The notes: generated from the sequence alone by a model not told the origin. A stretch of 64,000 bases of DNA from Tabrizicola caldifontis (GCF_004762095.1 NZ_SIJH01000015.1:57613-121612), one strand, 5' to 3'; numbered from the stretch's first letter, positions 18,162 through 27,831 are shown. Program-made: numbers and translations.

Positions 18162-21100
18162 TCATGTGCGGAACACGCGGTAGATGGCCGGGATGACAAG
18201 GACGGTCAGCAGCGTGGATGTCAGCAGACCGAACAGTAGCGATATGGCGAGGCCCTGGAAGATCGGGTCGGCCAGGATCACCACCGCGCCGATCATTGCG
18301 GCGATGGCGGTCAGCAGGATCGGCTTGAAGCGGATCGCGCCGGCCTCGATCAGGGTGGCGACGACAGGTCGCTGGCCCTCGGGTGTGGCGTGGCGGATGA
18401 AGTCTACCAGCAGGATCGAGTTCCGCACAATGATCCCCGCCAGCGCGATGAAGCCGATCATCGAGGTGGCCGAGAAGGGCGCGCCGAACAGCCAGTGGCC
18501 GAACATGATGCCCAGGAAGGTCAGCGGGATCGGTGTCAGGATCACCAGCGGCAGCTTGAACGAACCGAACTGCGCCACGACCAGGATGTAGATGCCCAGA
18601 AGCGCCACGCCGAAGGCGGCCCCCATGTCGCGGAAGGTGATGAAGGTCACCTCCCATTCGCCGTCCCACAGAAGCGTGACCTTGCTTTCGTCCTCGGGCT
18701 GGCCATGCAGGGCGATTTCGGGTTTCATCCCTTCGGGCCAGTCCATCTTCTCGATCTGGTCGGCCACGGCCAGCATGCCGTAGAGCGGCGCCTCGAAATC
18801 GCCGGCCAGTTCGGCCGTCACCATTTCTGCATTGCGGCCGTTGTGGCGGAAGATCGGGTAGCTGGCGGCCTCTTCGCTGACGCGGACCACGTCGCCCAGT
18901 TCGACCACCCCGCGCGCACCGGGAAGGGCGTTCGCCGGAATGGGCGTGGTCAGGAAGCGTTCGTCCAGAACCCGGTCCGACTTGTCGCGCCCCACGACCA
19001 GAGGGATCGGCAGGCGGCCTTCGCCGCGGTGCGAATAGCCCACGGTCTGCCCGCTGTTCAACAAGACGAGCGTGTCGAACACATCCTGTTCCTGGACCCT
19101 GTAGAAATCCAGGTCGTCGGTCGAGATCGTCGCGCGCAGGCGGCGGGTCTGTTCCCCGAAGCTGTCGTCGACATCAACGATGAAGGGAACCGATTCGAAG
19201 GCCTGGCGGATCAGCCGGGCGGCTTCACGGCGGGTTTCGGCATCGGGACCATAGACCTCGGCCAGCAGGGTCGAGATCACCGGCGGACCCGGCGGGGGTT
19301 CCACGACCTTCAGGCTTGTGCCTTCGGGAACGGGCAGGCTGGCCAGCCGCTGCCGCAGGTCCAGCGCGATGTCGTGGCTGGCGCGGTCGCGTTCGGTCTT
19401 TGGCGTCAGGTTGATCGCCACCTCACCCAGTTGCGGCTCTGACCGCAGGTAGTAGTGGCGGACCAGGCCGTTGAAGTTGAAGGGCGCGGGCGTGCCGGCA
19501 TAGGTCTGAACGCTGGTCACTTCCGGCAGGCCCAACACCACGTCGGCCACATCGCGGGCCACGCGGTCCGTCGCCTCGACCGAGGAGCCTTCCGGCAGGT
19601 CGATGACCACGGAAAGCTCGGACTTGTTGTCGAAGGGCAGCAGTTTCACCGTCACGTCGCGGGTGTACAGCGCAGCCAGAGAGCCGAAGGACAAGGCGGC
19701 CGTGACCAGAAGGAAGGCCAGGCTACCGCCCTTCGACTTCAGCACCGGCCGGGCCACCGCCGTATAGGCCGTTGCCAGCCAGCCGCCGTGGTGGCCGCCG
19801 TGGATGTCGTCCTGGGCGTGCTCCTTCATGTCGGTGCGGCCGGCGATCTTGACCATCAGCCAGGGCGTGATGATGACCGCGACGAAGAAGGAAAAGATCA
19901 TCGCGGCCGAGGCATTGGCCGGGATCGGCGACATGTAGGGGCCCATCAGGCCGGAGACGAAGAGCATCGGCAGCAGCGCCGCGACCACGGTCAGCGTGGC
20001 GACGATCGTTGGGTTGCCGACCTCGGCCACCGCCTCGATGGCAGCTTGCAGGCGGGGTTTGCGGCGATCCATGCCCCAGTGGCGGTCGATGTTTTCGATC
20101 ACCACGATCGCGTCATCGACCAGGATCCCGATCGAGAAGATCAGCGCGAACAGCGACACCCGATTCAGCGTGTAGCCCATGATCCAGGCGGCAAAGAGCG
20201 TCAGCAGGATCGTGACCGGGATCACGATGGCAACCACCATCGACTCGCGCCAGCCGATCGCGAACAGGACCAGCGCGATGATCGACACCGTGGCGAGGCC
20301 CAGGTGGAACAGCAGTTCGTTGGCCTTCTCGTTCGCCGTCTCGCCGTAGTCGCGGGTGATCGTGACGTGCACCCCGTCGGGGATCAGCTTGTCTTCCAGC
20401 GAGTGGACGCGATGCAGCACCTCTTCGGCAACGACAACTGCATTGGACCCGGCGCGCTTGGCGATGGCCAGTGTCACCGCCGGACCGGTCGTCACACTGC
20501 CTTCCTCGGCCTTTGCCAGATGCGAGACGATGGCATCCTTCGTGTTTTCGACATACCGCACCCTGGCCACGTCCGAGACATAGACCGGCCGCCCGTCGCG
20601 GGTGGTAAGCAGCAGGTTTGCCACCTCGGCCGGCGCAGTCAGCGTCTCACCCGCAACGAGATCCACCATCTGGCCCTTATCGCGCAGCTTTCCGGTGTTC
20701 AGCGTGCGGTTGGCCTGGGCCACCTTTCCGGCCAGCTGCTGCAGCGTGACGCCATAAAGCGCCAGACGGTCAGGGTCGGGTTCGATGCGGATTGCGTCCT
20801 GGGCGTCGCCCACCAGATAGGTCAGACCAACGTTTTCGGTCTTGGCGACTTCGGTCTGAAGTGTGCGGGCAATGCGGGTCAGATCGTTCGCTGTTGCCGT
20901 TTCCGAAGAAAGGGTCAGGGTCAGGATCGCCACGTCGTCGATGCCGCGGCCGACGATCAGCGGTTCGGGGATGCCGACCGGAATCGTGTCCATGTTGGCG
21001 CGGATCTTGTCATGGACGCGCAGGATCGCGTCTTCCGACCTGGTGCCGACCATGAAGCGCGCGGTCACCATGGCGCCGTCGTCGCGGGTCGAGGAATAGA

Positions 21101-21371
21101 CGTGTTCGACGTCGTTGATCCCCTTGACCAGAACTTCGAGCGGTTCGGTCACCAGCTTGACCGCATCCGCCGCCTTCAGGCCTTGGGCCTGCACATGAAT
21201 GTCCACCAGCGGAACAGAGATCTGCGGCTCTTCCTCGCGTGGAAGCGAGACCAGCGCAACAATCCCGGCGGCAAGGGCGGCAAGGATGAAGAGGGGGGTC
21301 AGCGCCGAATTGATGAAGGCTTTCGTCAGGCCCCCGGCGATGCCCAGAGGGTGTTTCGCGCGCTCAGTCAT
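18162..21371 (-). CDS. RND-family efflux transporter permease (AcrB-like)
   Basis: Inner-membrane proton-driven pump of 1069 residues with the 12-helix RND layout. The first helix is at LTPLFILAALAAGIVALVSL. Helix 4 carries the proton-relay aspartate pair (GILVDDAIVVIENIDRH). There are two large periplasmic loops, and the repeat unit recurs at the end. I chose the ATG at 21371 (MTERAKHPLGIAGG), which overlaps the adaptor stop by eight bases. No outer-membrane factor gene is adjacent. Operon membership with SQR and an SqrR-like repressor suggests a link to sulfide or reactive sulfur stress; the substrate is unknown. Confidence 0.9.
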   Translation of the reverse strand: MTERAKHPLGIAGGLTKAFINSALTPLFILAALAAGIVALVSLPREEEPQISVPLVDIHVQAQGLKAADAVKLVTEPLEVLVKGINDVEHVYSSTRDDGAMVTARFMVGTRSEDAILRVHDKIRANMDTIPVGIPEPLIVGRGIDDVAILTLTLSSETATANDLTRIARTLQTEVAKTENVGLTYLVGDAQDAIRIEPDPDRLALYGVTLQQLAGKVAQANRTLNTGKLRDKGQMVDLVAGETLTAPAEVANLLLTTRDGRPVYVSDVARVRYVENTKDAIVSHLAKAEEGSVTTGPAVTLAIAKRAGSNAVVVAEEVLHRVHSLEDKLIPDGVHVTITRDYGETANEKANELLFHLGLATVSIIALVLFAIGWRESMVVAIVIPVTILLTLFAAWIMGYTLNRVSLFALIFSIGILVDDAIVVIENIDRHWGMDRRKPRLQAAIEAVAEVGNPTIVATLTVVAALLPMLFVSGLMGPYMSPIPANASAAMIFSFFVAVIITPWLMVKIAGRTDMKEHAQDDIHGGHHGGWLATAYTAVARPVLKSKGGSLAFLLVTAALSFGSLAALYTRDVTVKLLPFDNKSELSVVIDLPEGSSVEATDRVARDVADVVLGLPEVTSVQTYAGTPAPFNFNGLVRHYYLRSEPQLGEVAINLTPKTERDRASHDIALDLRQRLASLPVPEGTSLKVVEPPPGPPVISTLLAEVYGPDAETRREAARLIRQAFESVPFIVDVDDSFGEQTRRLRATISTDDLDFYRVQEQDVFDTLVLLNSGQTVGYSHRGEGRLPIPLVVGRDKSDRVLDERFLTTPIPANALPGARGVVELGDVVRVSEEAASYPIFRHNGRNAEMVTAELAGDFEAPLYGMLAVADQIEKMDWPEGMKPEIALHGQPEDESKVTLLWDGEWEVTFITFRDMGAAFGVALLGIYILVVAQFGSFKLPLVILTPIPLTFLGIMFGHWLFGAPFSATSMIGFIALAGIIVRNSILLVDFIRHATPEGQRPVVATLIEAGAIRFKPILLTAIAAMIGAVVILADPIFQGLAISLLFGLLTSTLLTVLVIPAIYRVFRT

Positions 21372-22350
21372 GGGCCACCTCGGTGGCAGGAACCACGATG
21401 TCACCTGCGACGAGGCCCGTGATCACCTCGACCATCGCCACGCCGTCGATCTCGTGAACCTCGCCGGGCACGATCGACCGCAGGGCCACGCCGTCAGGGG
21501 TTTGCAGGGCGACGAAATCAAGGCCTGCGCGTGTCACGATGCTGTCCTTCGGCACCATGAGGGCAGTGCGTTCCGCCACCGGGAGGCGGACAAGAAGCCG
21601 TGCGCCGACGAAGGCATCGGACAGGCCCTCGATTTCAACATCGGCCGTGACGCGGCCGCCCTCGATCAGCGGATAGACCCTGGCCAGAGTGCCGGTCTGG
21701 TCCCCCTCGGCACCGGCAAGCCGGATCGTGTCGCCCGCATCCAGGGCGGCGGCATGGCGTTCGGGCACCGAGATGCGCAGGAAGGTGCCGCCGCCGCCGA
21801 CGACCGCGACAACCTCGCCGGGCATGATGACAGCGCCCTTGGTCACTGGCACATCCAGCACCCGGCCCGCCACCGGGGCCAGCACTACGCCCTCGCGCGA
21901 CTGCTGGGTGACGACTTCGGCCTGGGCATCCAGAGCTGCGATCTGACCCTTCAGCACATCTACCTGGGTTCGCAGCGCTTCAACCCGCTGGGTGGTGGTG
22001 ACACCCTGGGCCAGAAGATCCTCGCCCCGCTTCAGGTCGGTCTCGGCATTGGCCAGCTGGGCCGACACGGCCTCGCGCTGGGCGGCGATGGCCTGCAGCT
22101 GGAAGTCGAGCTTGTCATCGACGATGCGGGCCAGTTCCTGTCCGGCGGTGACTTCGTCACCTTCGGCGACCGACAGCTCGACCAGGGTTCCCCCCAGCCG
22201 CGCGCGGGCCGGGATCCGGTCGCGCGCCTCGACCGTGCCATAAACGGCCTTCCAGTCGGTGACCGGCACGGGGGACACGGTGAAGGGATTGGCCAGAGCA
22301 GGGCCGGCCAGAAGGGTGACGAAAAGCAGCGCGTGGAAAGGACGGGACAT
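21364..22350 (-). CDS. RND efflux periplasmic adaptor (membrane fusion protein)
   Basis: Periplasmic adaptor of 328 residues with a cleavable signal peptide (MSRPFHALLFVTLLAGPALA). It has lipoyl halves (ARARLGGTLVELSVAEGDEV and APVAGRVLDVPVTKGAVI), a coiled hairpin at about 85-145, and a beta-barrel domain. No lipobox is seen. It is the first gene of the five-gene operon behind the promoter at 22382-22410, and its 3' end overlaps the RND pump gene, as is usual for a co-assembled pump. Confidence 0.88.
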   Translation of the reverse strand: MSRPFHALLFVTLLAGPALANPFTVSPVPVTDWKAVYGTVEARDRIPARARLGGTLVELSVAEGDEVTAGQELARIVDDKLDFQLQAIAAQREAVSAQLANAETDLKRGEDLLAQGVTTTQRVEALRTQVDVLKGQIAALDAQAEVVTQQSREGVVLAPVAGRVLDVPVTKGAVIMPGEVVAVVGGGGTFLRISVPERHAAALDAGDTIRLAGAEGDQTGTLARVYPLIEGGRVTADVEIEGLSDAFVGARLLVRLPVAERTALMVPKDSIVTRAGLDFVALQTPDGVALRSIVPGEVHEIDGVAMVEVITGLVAGDIVVPATEVAHD

Positions 22351-22381
22351 GCGACTCGGGTCCTCAATGATGGTTTGTCAT

Positions 22382-22410
22382 ATATAAAGCTTTTAAGCTG
22401 AGGAATGCAA
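22382..22410 (-). promoter_or_regulatory. Promoter of the RND-SQR-sqrR operon with operator-like repeat
   Basis: On the minus strand a -35 TTGCAT (22405-22410) and a -10 TTATAT (22382-22387) are separated by exactly 17 bases. The inverted repeat AGCTT-TT-AAGCT (22388-22399) fills the spacer next to the -10 box, where a bound repressor would block polymerase. The SqrR-like protein encoded at the operon's end is the obvious candidate. The site does not obviously match published SqrR or BigR boxes as I remember them. Confidence 0.6.
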
Positions 22411-22595
22411 GCACAAAGCCGCCCGGTTGCGGAGGTGGCAGCAAGGGGCGGTCAGGTCAGGCAGAACCGGCCAGGCGGCGCTCTGTCGCTGCCGGCGCCT
22501 GTGTGCCGCCTTGATGGCGGATGCTCGGGTATTGTGGCTTGCAGGTCCGTGGCGGAATCCGCGTCCTTGCGGGATGTGCCGGGCTGCGGTGGCTA

Positions 22596-23618
22596 TCAGT
22601 GGGCCGGCGTGAAGTCGAAGCGCATGATGTGGCGACAGGTCTGGACGGGGTCCAGTCGCGCCGAGGGGAAGTGTGGGCGGTTCGGCGTGTCGGGGAAACG
22701 CTGGGTTTCGGCCGCAAAGCCCGCAAAACGCGGGTAGCGCGCGCCAGATTTCCCGGGCGTGTCTGCGAAGTGCGCGCCGGTATAAAGCTGGACGCCGGGT
22801 TCGGTGGTCCAAAGCCGCATTCGCCGGCCCGAGGCCGGATCGGTCGCTTCGAGACAGGGGCGCAGGCCATCGGGTCCGGTTGGCGTCGAAAGACAAAGGT
22901 TGTGGTCGAACCCGCCGGGGCTGGGCAGCACCGCGCCGATCGGGCGGAGCTGGCGGAAGTCGAAGGGTGTTCCGGTGACGGAAAGCACCTCTCCGGTGGG
23001 AATGAGGTGGTCATCAACCGGCAGATAATATTCCGCTTCAACGCGCAATTCCTGGCCAAGCACGTCGCCCGTGCCTTGCCCAGCGAGGTTGAAATAGGCG
23101 TGATTCACCAGGTTCACCACAGTCGGGGCATCGGTCTCGGCCTCCATCTCTATCCAGAGGCCGCCGTCAATCCTGTAGGTCGTGCGCACATCAAGACGAC
23201 CGGGATAGCCCATGTCGCCATCGGGCGATGTGGTGGTGAAGGTGACATGGGTTTCCGAATGGCTTTCGATATGCCAATGCTTGAGGTCGAGGCCTGCGCG
23301 GCCGCCGTGCAGGTGATTTTCCCCCTCGTTGCGGTCGACCTGCACCGCATGGCCGTCGATCATGAAGCGTCCCTGCGCGATCCGGTTTGCGTAGCGACCG
23401 CAGGTGGCGCCCATGTAGGCGCCATGGACCAGCCAGTCTTCCGGCCGGTCGCAGCCCAGCACGATGTCGGCGAAGGCGCCGTGCCGGTCGGGCACCCACA
23501 GCTCGGCGAGGCGGGCGCCCCAGGTCAGCAGCCGCGCCCGCAGGCCACCGGGGCCGCGCAGGGTGACGGCGTGGATGTCATGTCCCTCAACCTGCCCGAC
23601 GCTTTCTATCTCAGCCAA
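22596..23618 (-). CDS. galM: Aldose 1-epimerase (galactose mutarotase)
   Basis: Interconverts alpha and beta anomers of aldoses such as galactose or arabinose in the cytoplasm. The 340-residue protein has the family motifs GRYANRIAQGRF, the catalytic His in NLVNHAYFNLAG and the acidic base near the end (FAGFAAETQRFPD). The start is TTG at 23616-23618, with GGGAGG seven bases upstream. It is the last gene of the arabinose/galactose-type operon, 15 bases after the semialdehyde dehydrogenase gene, and would supply the anomer used by the aldose dehydrogenase. Confidence 0.9.
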   Translation of the reverse strand: MAEIESVGQVEGHDIHAVTLRGPGGLRARLLTWGARLAELWVPDRHGAFADIVLGCDRPEDWLVHGAYMGATCGRYANRIAQGRFMIDGHAVQVDRNEGENHLHGGRAGLDLKHWHIESHSETHVTFTTTSPDGDMGYPGRLDVRTTYRIDGGLWIEMEAETDAPTVVNLVNHAYFNLAGQGTGDVLGQELRVEAEYYLPVDDHLIPTGEVLSVTGTPFDFRQLRPIGAVLPSPGGFDHNLCLSTPTGPDGLRPCLEATDPASGRRMRLWTTEPGVQLYTGAHFADTPGKSGARYPRFAGFAAETQRFPDTPNRPHFPSARLDPVQTCRHIMRFDFTPAH

Positions 23619-23633
23619 CGGTGTGCCTCCCGG

Positions 23634-25142
23634 CTAGTGAGCCCAGTCCTGCGGCAGCAGAGCGTCGGGCATGTTCTGGTAAGCCACCGGCCGCAGCCAG
23701 CGGCGGATCGACAGCGTTCCGACCGAGGTATGCCCAAAGTTGGTGCTGGCGGGGTAGGGGCCGCCGTGGACCTGGGCATCGACCACCTCGACCCCCGTCG
23801 GGAAGCCGTTCGCAAGGATGCGTCCCGCCTTGCGTTCCAGCACCGGCATCAGTGTGCGCGCCAGGTCCATGTCGGCTTCGTCGAGATGTAGCGTGCAGGT
23901 CAGCTGGCCCTGCAGGCTGCGGGCGATTTCCTGCATCTCGGCGGCGTGGCGGGCGCGGACGATCAGGCCCAGGGGCCCGAACACCTCTTCCGCCAGCATG
24001 TGATCTACCAGCCAGTCGGCGCCCGAAACCTCGAAGAGGTATGGCGTGGCGTCGCGCTGATCGCACATCGTGGTCAGGACGGCCCGGACCCCGGTGCCTG
24101 CGGCCACCCGGTCGCGGCCCTGACGGTAGGCCTGGGCGATGCCATCGGTCAGCATCGTCTGGGGGCCGACTGCACCCACCGCCTCTTTCGCGGTGGCCAC
24201 GAAGGCGTCGGCGTCAGGCCCGTCGATCACCACCGCGATGCCCGGGTTGGTGCAGAACTGGCCCGCGCCCAGCGTCAGCGACCCGGCCCAGCCCTTTGCG
24301 ATCGTCTCACCCCTGGCGGCAAGCGCGGCAGGCAAGAGGAACATCGGGTTCACGCTGCCAAGTTCGCCGAAGAACGGGATCGGCTCGGGCCGGGCGGCAC
24401 AAAGGTTGAAAAGCGCCCGTCCTCCGGCAAGGCTGCCGGTGAAGCCCACCGCCTTGATGAAGGGATGCTGGACCAGCGCCTCGCCCACGTCGCGCTTGCC
24501 GCCCTGCACCAGGCTGAACACCCCCTTCGGCATGCCGCAGGCCTGAACGGCGGCCAGGATCGCCTGCGCCACGATCTCTCCGGTTCCGGGATGGGCGGAA
24601 TGGCCCTTGACCACCACCGGACAGCCCGCCGCCAATGCCGAGGCAGTGTCCCCCCCAGCAACCGAGAAGGCCAGCGGGAAGTTCGATGCCCCAAAGACCG
24701 CCACCGGGCCGATCGGGCGCTGGATCATCTTGATGTCGGGGCGCGGTAGCGGCTGGCGGTCGGGCAGGGCCGGGTCGTGGCGGCGGTCCAGCCAGTCGTC
24801 CTTGAGGATATGGCTGGCAAACAGGCGGAGCTGCATCGTGGTGCGGCCGCGTTCACCTTCCAGCCGGGCGGCGGGCAGGCCGGTTTCCTGGGTCCCGATC
24901 TCGGTGATCGCGGTGCCGCGCGCCTCGATCTCGTCGGCGATGCGGTTCAGGAAGGCCGCGCGATCGGCGCGCGAGCGGGCGGCGTAGGGCAGGAAGGCGG
25001 CTTCGGCGGCCTGGCAGGCGGCATCGACATGGGCTGGTGTTCCCACGGCAAAGTCATGCGCCGGGCCATGGGCGGGAGAAGAGGCAAAGGTCTGGTCGCT
25101 TCCGACCCAGTCGCCCGCGATCAGGTGTTTTCCGGTCAGCAT
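23634..25142 (-). CDS. 2,5-dioxovalerate (alpha-ketoglutaric semialdehyde) dehydrogenase
   Basis: Oxidises 2-oxoglutarate semialdehyde to 2-oxoglutarate, the last step of non-phosphorylative pentose or aldarate breakdown. The 502-residue aldehyde dehydrogenase has PVAVFGASNFPLAFSVAGG, the NAD(P) loop GFTGSLAGGRALF, the Glu in FGELGSVNP and the catalytic Cys in GAGQFCTNPG. The FGASNFPLA and GQFCTNPG forms are typical of the KGSADH/AraE-type subgroup. It lies between the aldose dehydrogenase and mutarotase genes, which sets the pathway assignment. Confidence 0.9.
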   Translation of the reverse strand: MLTGKHLIAGDWVGSDQTFASSPAHGPAHDFAVGTPAHVDAACQAAEAAFLPYAARSRADRAAFLNRIADEIEARGTAITEIGTQETGLPAARLEGERGRTTMQLRLFASHILKDDWLDRRHDPALPDRQPLPRPDIKMIQRPIGPVAVFGASNFPLAFSVAGGDTASALAAGCPVVVKGHSAHPGTGEIVAQAILAAVQACGMPKGVFSLVQGGKRDVGEALVQHPFIKAVGFTGSLAGGRALFNLCAARPEPIPFFGELGSVNPMFLLPAALAARGETIAKGWAGSLTLGAGQFCTNPGIAVVIDGPDADAFVATAKEAVGAVGPQTMLTDGIAQAYRQGRDRVAAGTGVRAVLTTMCDQRDATPYLFEVSGADWLVDHMLAEEVFGPLGLIVRARHAAEMQEIARSLQGQLTCTLHLDEADMDLARTLMPVLERKAGRILANGFPTGVEVVDAQVHGGPYPASTNFGHTSVGTLSIRRWLRPVAYQNMPDALLPQDWAH

Positions 25143-25155
25143 GGAAGGTGTCCTT

Positions 25156-26076
25156 TCAGAATTCGAAGGCGGCGGTCGTCACCCGCTCGCCCAGCGTAAG
25201 CGCATCGGCCACATGGACCATCGGGGCAAGGTCAACCTCGCTTTCGCCCTTGCGCACCAGTTCTGCCATGCGGGCGTAAAGCGCGGGGTATTCCCCCATG
25301 ATCGAGTTCTCTCCGGCCATCGGTTTGCCGTCGATCTCCAGCACGTTGCCGCCCATACGCAGTGCAAGTTCGCCCCGGTCGGTCTGGACGATGATGTCCC
25401 AGGTCTGCGGGCCTTCCTGCCGCCAGTCGAAATCGGCGGTCACGTTACCGGTGAAGGCAAGCTGCGCGGCGATCGGGGTCTGGCGGTTGGCAGGAAATTC
25501 CAGCCGAGCCTTTGTCAGGTGGATGGGCTGCGGCAGGATCTCGGTCAGGATTGAAAGGGCGTTGATGCCGGGATCGAAGACGCCCATCCCGCCGGGCTCG
25601 AACACCCAATCCTGGCCGGGGTGCCATTTGCGCACGTCCTCGCGCCAGGTGATGTGGGCCTCGTGCACCGCCTTGTCGGCAAGCCAGGCCTTCGCCGGCG
25701 CGACGGCATGGGCCATGCGGCTGTGCCAGGTGGCATAGAGTGTCAGGCCCCGGTCGCGGGCGAGCCGTTCAAGTTCGTGCACCTCGGCCAGGGTGGCGCC
25801 GGGGGGTTTCTCGAGCATCACATGCCGCCCGGCCAGAAGCGCGGCCTCGGCATAGTCGAAGCGCGGAACGGGGGGCAGGCACAGCGAGACCACCTGCACA
25901 TCCGGCCGCTCGGCCAGGAAGGCCGCAAAGCCGGTGAAGGCGGGCACACCCGGAACGCTGCCCTTGCGGCTGACGGTGGCGGCAAGTTCCCAGTCGGGGC
26001 TGGCAGCGATCGCCGGGACGTGTTGATCCAGCGCGATCTTGCCGATGCCGACCAGAGCGACCTTCATCTTCGGCAT
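25156..26076 (-). CDS. Gfo/Idh/MocA-family aldose 1-dehydrogenase (L-arabinose/D-galactose type)
   Basis: Probably oxidises L-arabinose (or D-galactose/D-fucose) to the lactone with NAD(P). The 306-residue protein starts MPKMKVALVGIGKIALDQHV with a Rossmann GxGxxA motif. It has the family catalytic motif EKPPGATLAEV and a second domain (MGVFDPGINALSILTEILP). This resembles the arabinose/galactose 1-dehydrogenases of Azospirillum and rhizobia. The start at 26076 overlaps the dehydratase stop by one base (TGATG). Exact sugar preference cannot be read from sequence. Confidence 0.83.
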   Translation of the reverse strand: MPKMKVALVGIGKIALDQHVPAIAASPDWELAATVSRKGSVPGVPAFTGFAAFLAERPDVQVVSLCLPPVPRFDYAEAALLAGRHVMLEKPPGATLAEVHELERLARDRGLTLYATWHSRMAHAVAPAKAWLADKAVHEAHITWREDVRKWHPGQDWVFEPGGMGVFDPGINALSILTEILPQPIHLTKARLEFPANRQTPIAAQLAFTGNVTADFDWRQEGPQTWDIIVQTDRGELALRMGGNVLEIDGKPMAGENSIMGEYPALYARMAELVRKGESEVDLAPMVHVADALTLGERVTTAAFEF

Positions 26077-27821
26077 CAGTGGCTCTCCCGCGCGACGGCG
26101 TTGCCGCGGCACCCGACCAGAAAGTCCATGTCCGCGCCCTTGTCCGCGCCCTGCACATGATCGTGGTAAAGCTTGGCATAGCCCGAGGACGGGGGGTCCA
26201 CGGGCGGTTTCCAGGCGGCAAGGCGGGCCTTCAGCTCTTCGTCGGAAATGTCCAGATGGATGCGGCGGTTTTCCACGTCCAGCTCGATCATGTCGCCGTT
26301 GCGGACAACGGCCAGCGGACCTCCGCGTGCGGCCTCGGGGCTGGTGTGCAGCACGACCGTGCCATAGGCCGTGCCCGACATGCGCGCGTCCGAAATGCGC
26401 ACCATGTCGGTGATCCCCTTGCGCAGCACCTTGGGCGGCAGGCCCATGTTGCCGACCTCGGCCATGCCGGGATAGCCGCGGGGGCCGCAGTTCTTCAGCA
26501 CCATGACGCAGGTCTCGTCGATGTCCAGGCTTTCATCCTCGATCTTCGCCTTGTAGTCGTCGATGTCCTCGAAGACGACCGCGCGGCCCCGGTGCTTCAT
26601 CAGATGAGGACTGGCGGCCGAAGGCTTCAGGACGGCCCCGTCCGGGGCGAGGTTGCCGCGCAGCACCACGATGCCGCCCGATTGCGTCAGCGCCCTTTCC
26701 GCCGGCAGGATCACATCGTCGTTGTGGATGCGGGCATCCTTCACCTCGTCCCAGATCGGCCCGCCCGAGACGGTCAGCGCATCCTTGTTCAGAAGCCCCG
26801 CCTCGCCCAGCCGCCTGATCACCGCCGGAAGACCGCCGGCATAGAAGAATTCTTCCATCAGATACTTGCCCGAGGGCATGAGGTTCACGATGGTCGGCAC
26901 ATCCTTGCCCCAGGCGTCCCAGTCGTTCAGCGTCAGGTCGATGCCGCAGCGGCCCGCGATGGCCAGAAGGTGGATCACCGCGTTGGTCGAGCCGCCGATG
27001 GCCGCATTGGTGCGGATCGCATTCTGGAAGGCCTCGCGGGTCAGAATGTGGGAGGGGCGCAGGTCGTCCTTCACCATCTGCACGATGCGCCGTCCGGTCA
27101 GTTGCGCCATGACCCGGCGGCGGCTGTCCACCGCCGGGATTGCGGCGTTGCCCGACAGCGTCATCCCCAGGGCCTCGGCCATGCTGGCCATGGTGCTGGC
27201 AGTACCCATCGTGTTGCACGATCCGGGCGACCGCGACATCGAGGCTTCGGCCTCGACGAATTCCTCGGCCGTCATCTCGCCGGCCTTCACCGCTTCGGAG
27301 AATTTCCACAGATGGGTGCCAGAGCCGACCCGCTCGCCGCGATAGTATCCGTTCAGCATCGGCCCGCCCGAGACCATGATCGTCGGCAGATCGACCGAGG
27401 CCGCGCCCATCAGCAGGCTGGGCGTGGTCTTGTCGCAGCCGACAAGGCAGACCACGCCATCCATCATCTGGCCGCGGATCGTCTCCTCGACCGCCATGGC
27501 GGCCAGGTTGCGGAACATCATCGCGGTGGGGCGGAAGGCGCTTTCACTGACCGAGAATACCGGGACGATGATCGGAAAGCCGCCGGCCTCGTAAACCCCG
27601 TGCTTTACCCGCTCGGCCAGGTCGTTCAGGTGTGCGTTGCAGGGGTTGGCCTCGCTGAAGGTGTTCAGGATGCCGATCACCGGGCGGCCGTCGAACAGGT
27701 CGGCCGGCAGGCCCTGGTTCTTCATCCAGCTGCGGTGGTAGATGGCGTCCTTGGAGCTGCCCGCGAACCATTCCTGCGAACGCAGCTTGCGCGGCCAGGG
27801 GGCGGGTTTGAACGTGGTCAT
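26076..27821 (-). CDS. IlvD/Edd-family aldonate dehydratase (L-arabinonate dehydratase)
   Basis: Iron-sulfur dehydratase of 581 residues that would convert L-arabonate to 2-keto-3-deoxy-arabonate. Cluster ligands are visible in NTFSEANPCNAHLN, VGCDKTTPS and SPGSCNTMGTAST, and the conserved C-terminal motif PRGYPGMAEVGNMGLP is present. Length and the N-terminal WFAGSSKDAIYHRSWMKNQG fit the sugar-acid branch rather than amino-acid IlvD. Neighbouring genes are the next enzyme AraD1 upstream and the aldose dehydrogenase downstream. D-galactonate or D-fuconate are possible alternative substrates. Confidence 0.9.
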   Translation of the reverse strand: MTTFKPAPWPRKLRSQEWFAGSSKDAIYHRSWMKNQGLPADLFDGRPVIGILNTFSEANPCNAHLNDLAERVKHGVYEAGGFPIIVPVFSVSESAFRPTAMMFRNLAAMAVEETIRGQMMDGVVCLVGCDKTTPSLLMGAASVDLPTIMVSGGPMLNGYYRGERVGSGTHLWKFSEAVKAGEMTAEEFVEAEASMSRSPGSCNTMGTASTMASMAEALGMTLSGNAAIPAVDSRRRVMAQLTGRRIVQMVKDDLRPSHILTREAFQNAIRTNAAIGGSTNAVIHLLAIAGRCGIDLTLNDWDAWGKDVPTIVNLMPSGKYLMEEFFYAGGLPAVIRRLGEAGLLNKDALTVSGGPIWDEVKDARIHNDDVILPAERALTQSGGIVVLRGNLAPDGAVLKPSAASPHLMKHRGRAVVFEDIDDYKAKIEDESLDIDETCVMVLKNCGPRGYPGMAEVGNMGLPPKVLRKGITDMVRISDARMSGTAYGTVVLHTSPEAARGGPLAVVRNGDMIELDVENRRIHLDISDEELKARLAAWKPPVDPPSSGYAKLYHDHVQGADKGADMDFLVGCRGNAVARESH

Positions 27822-27831
27822 GGTCGGTTCC

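Noticed and set aside
19455..21422. 655-codon plus-strand frame opposite the RND pump gene
   Set aside because: His/Arg/Asp-rich translation without domains; the minus strand encodes a complete RND transporter.
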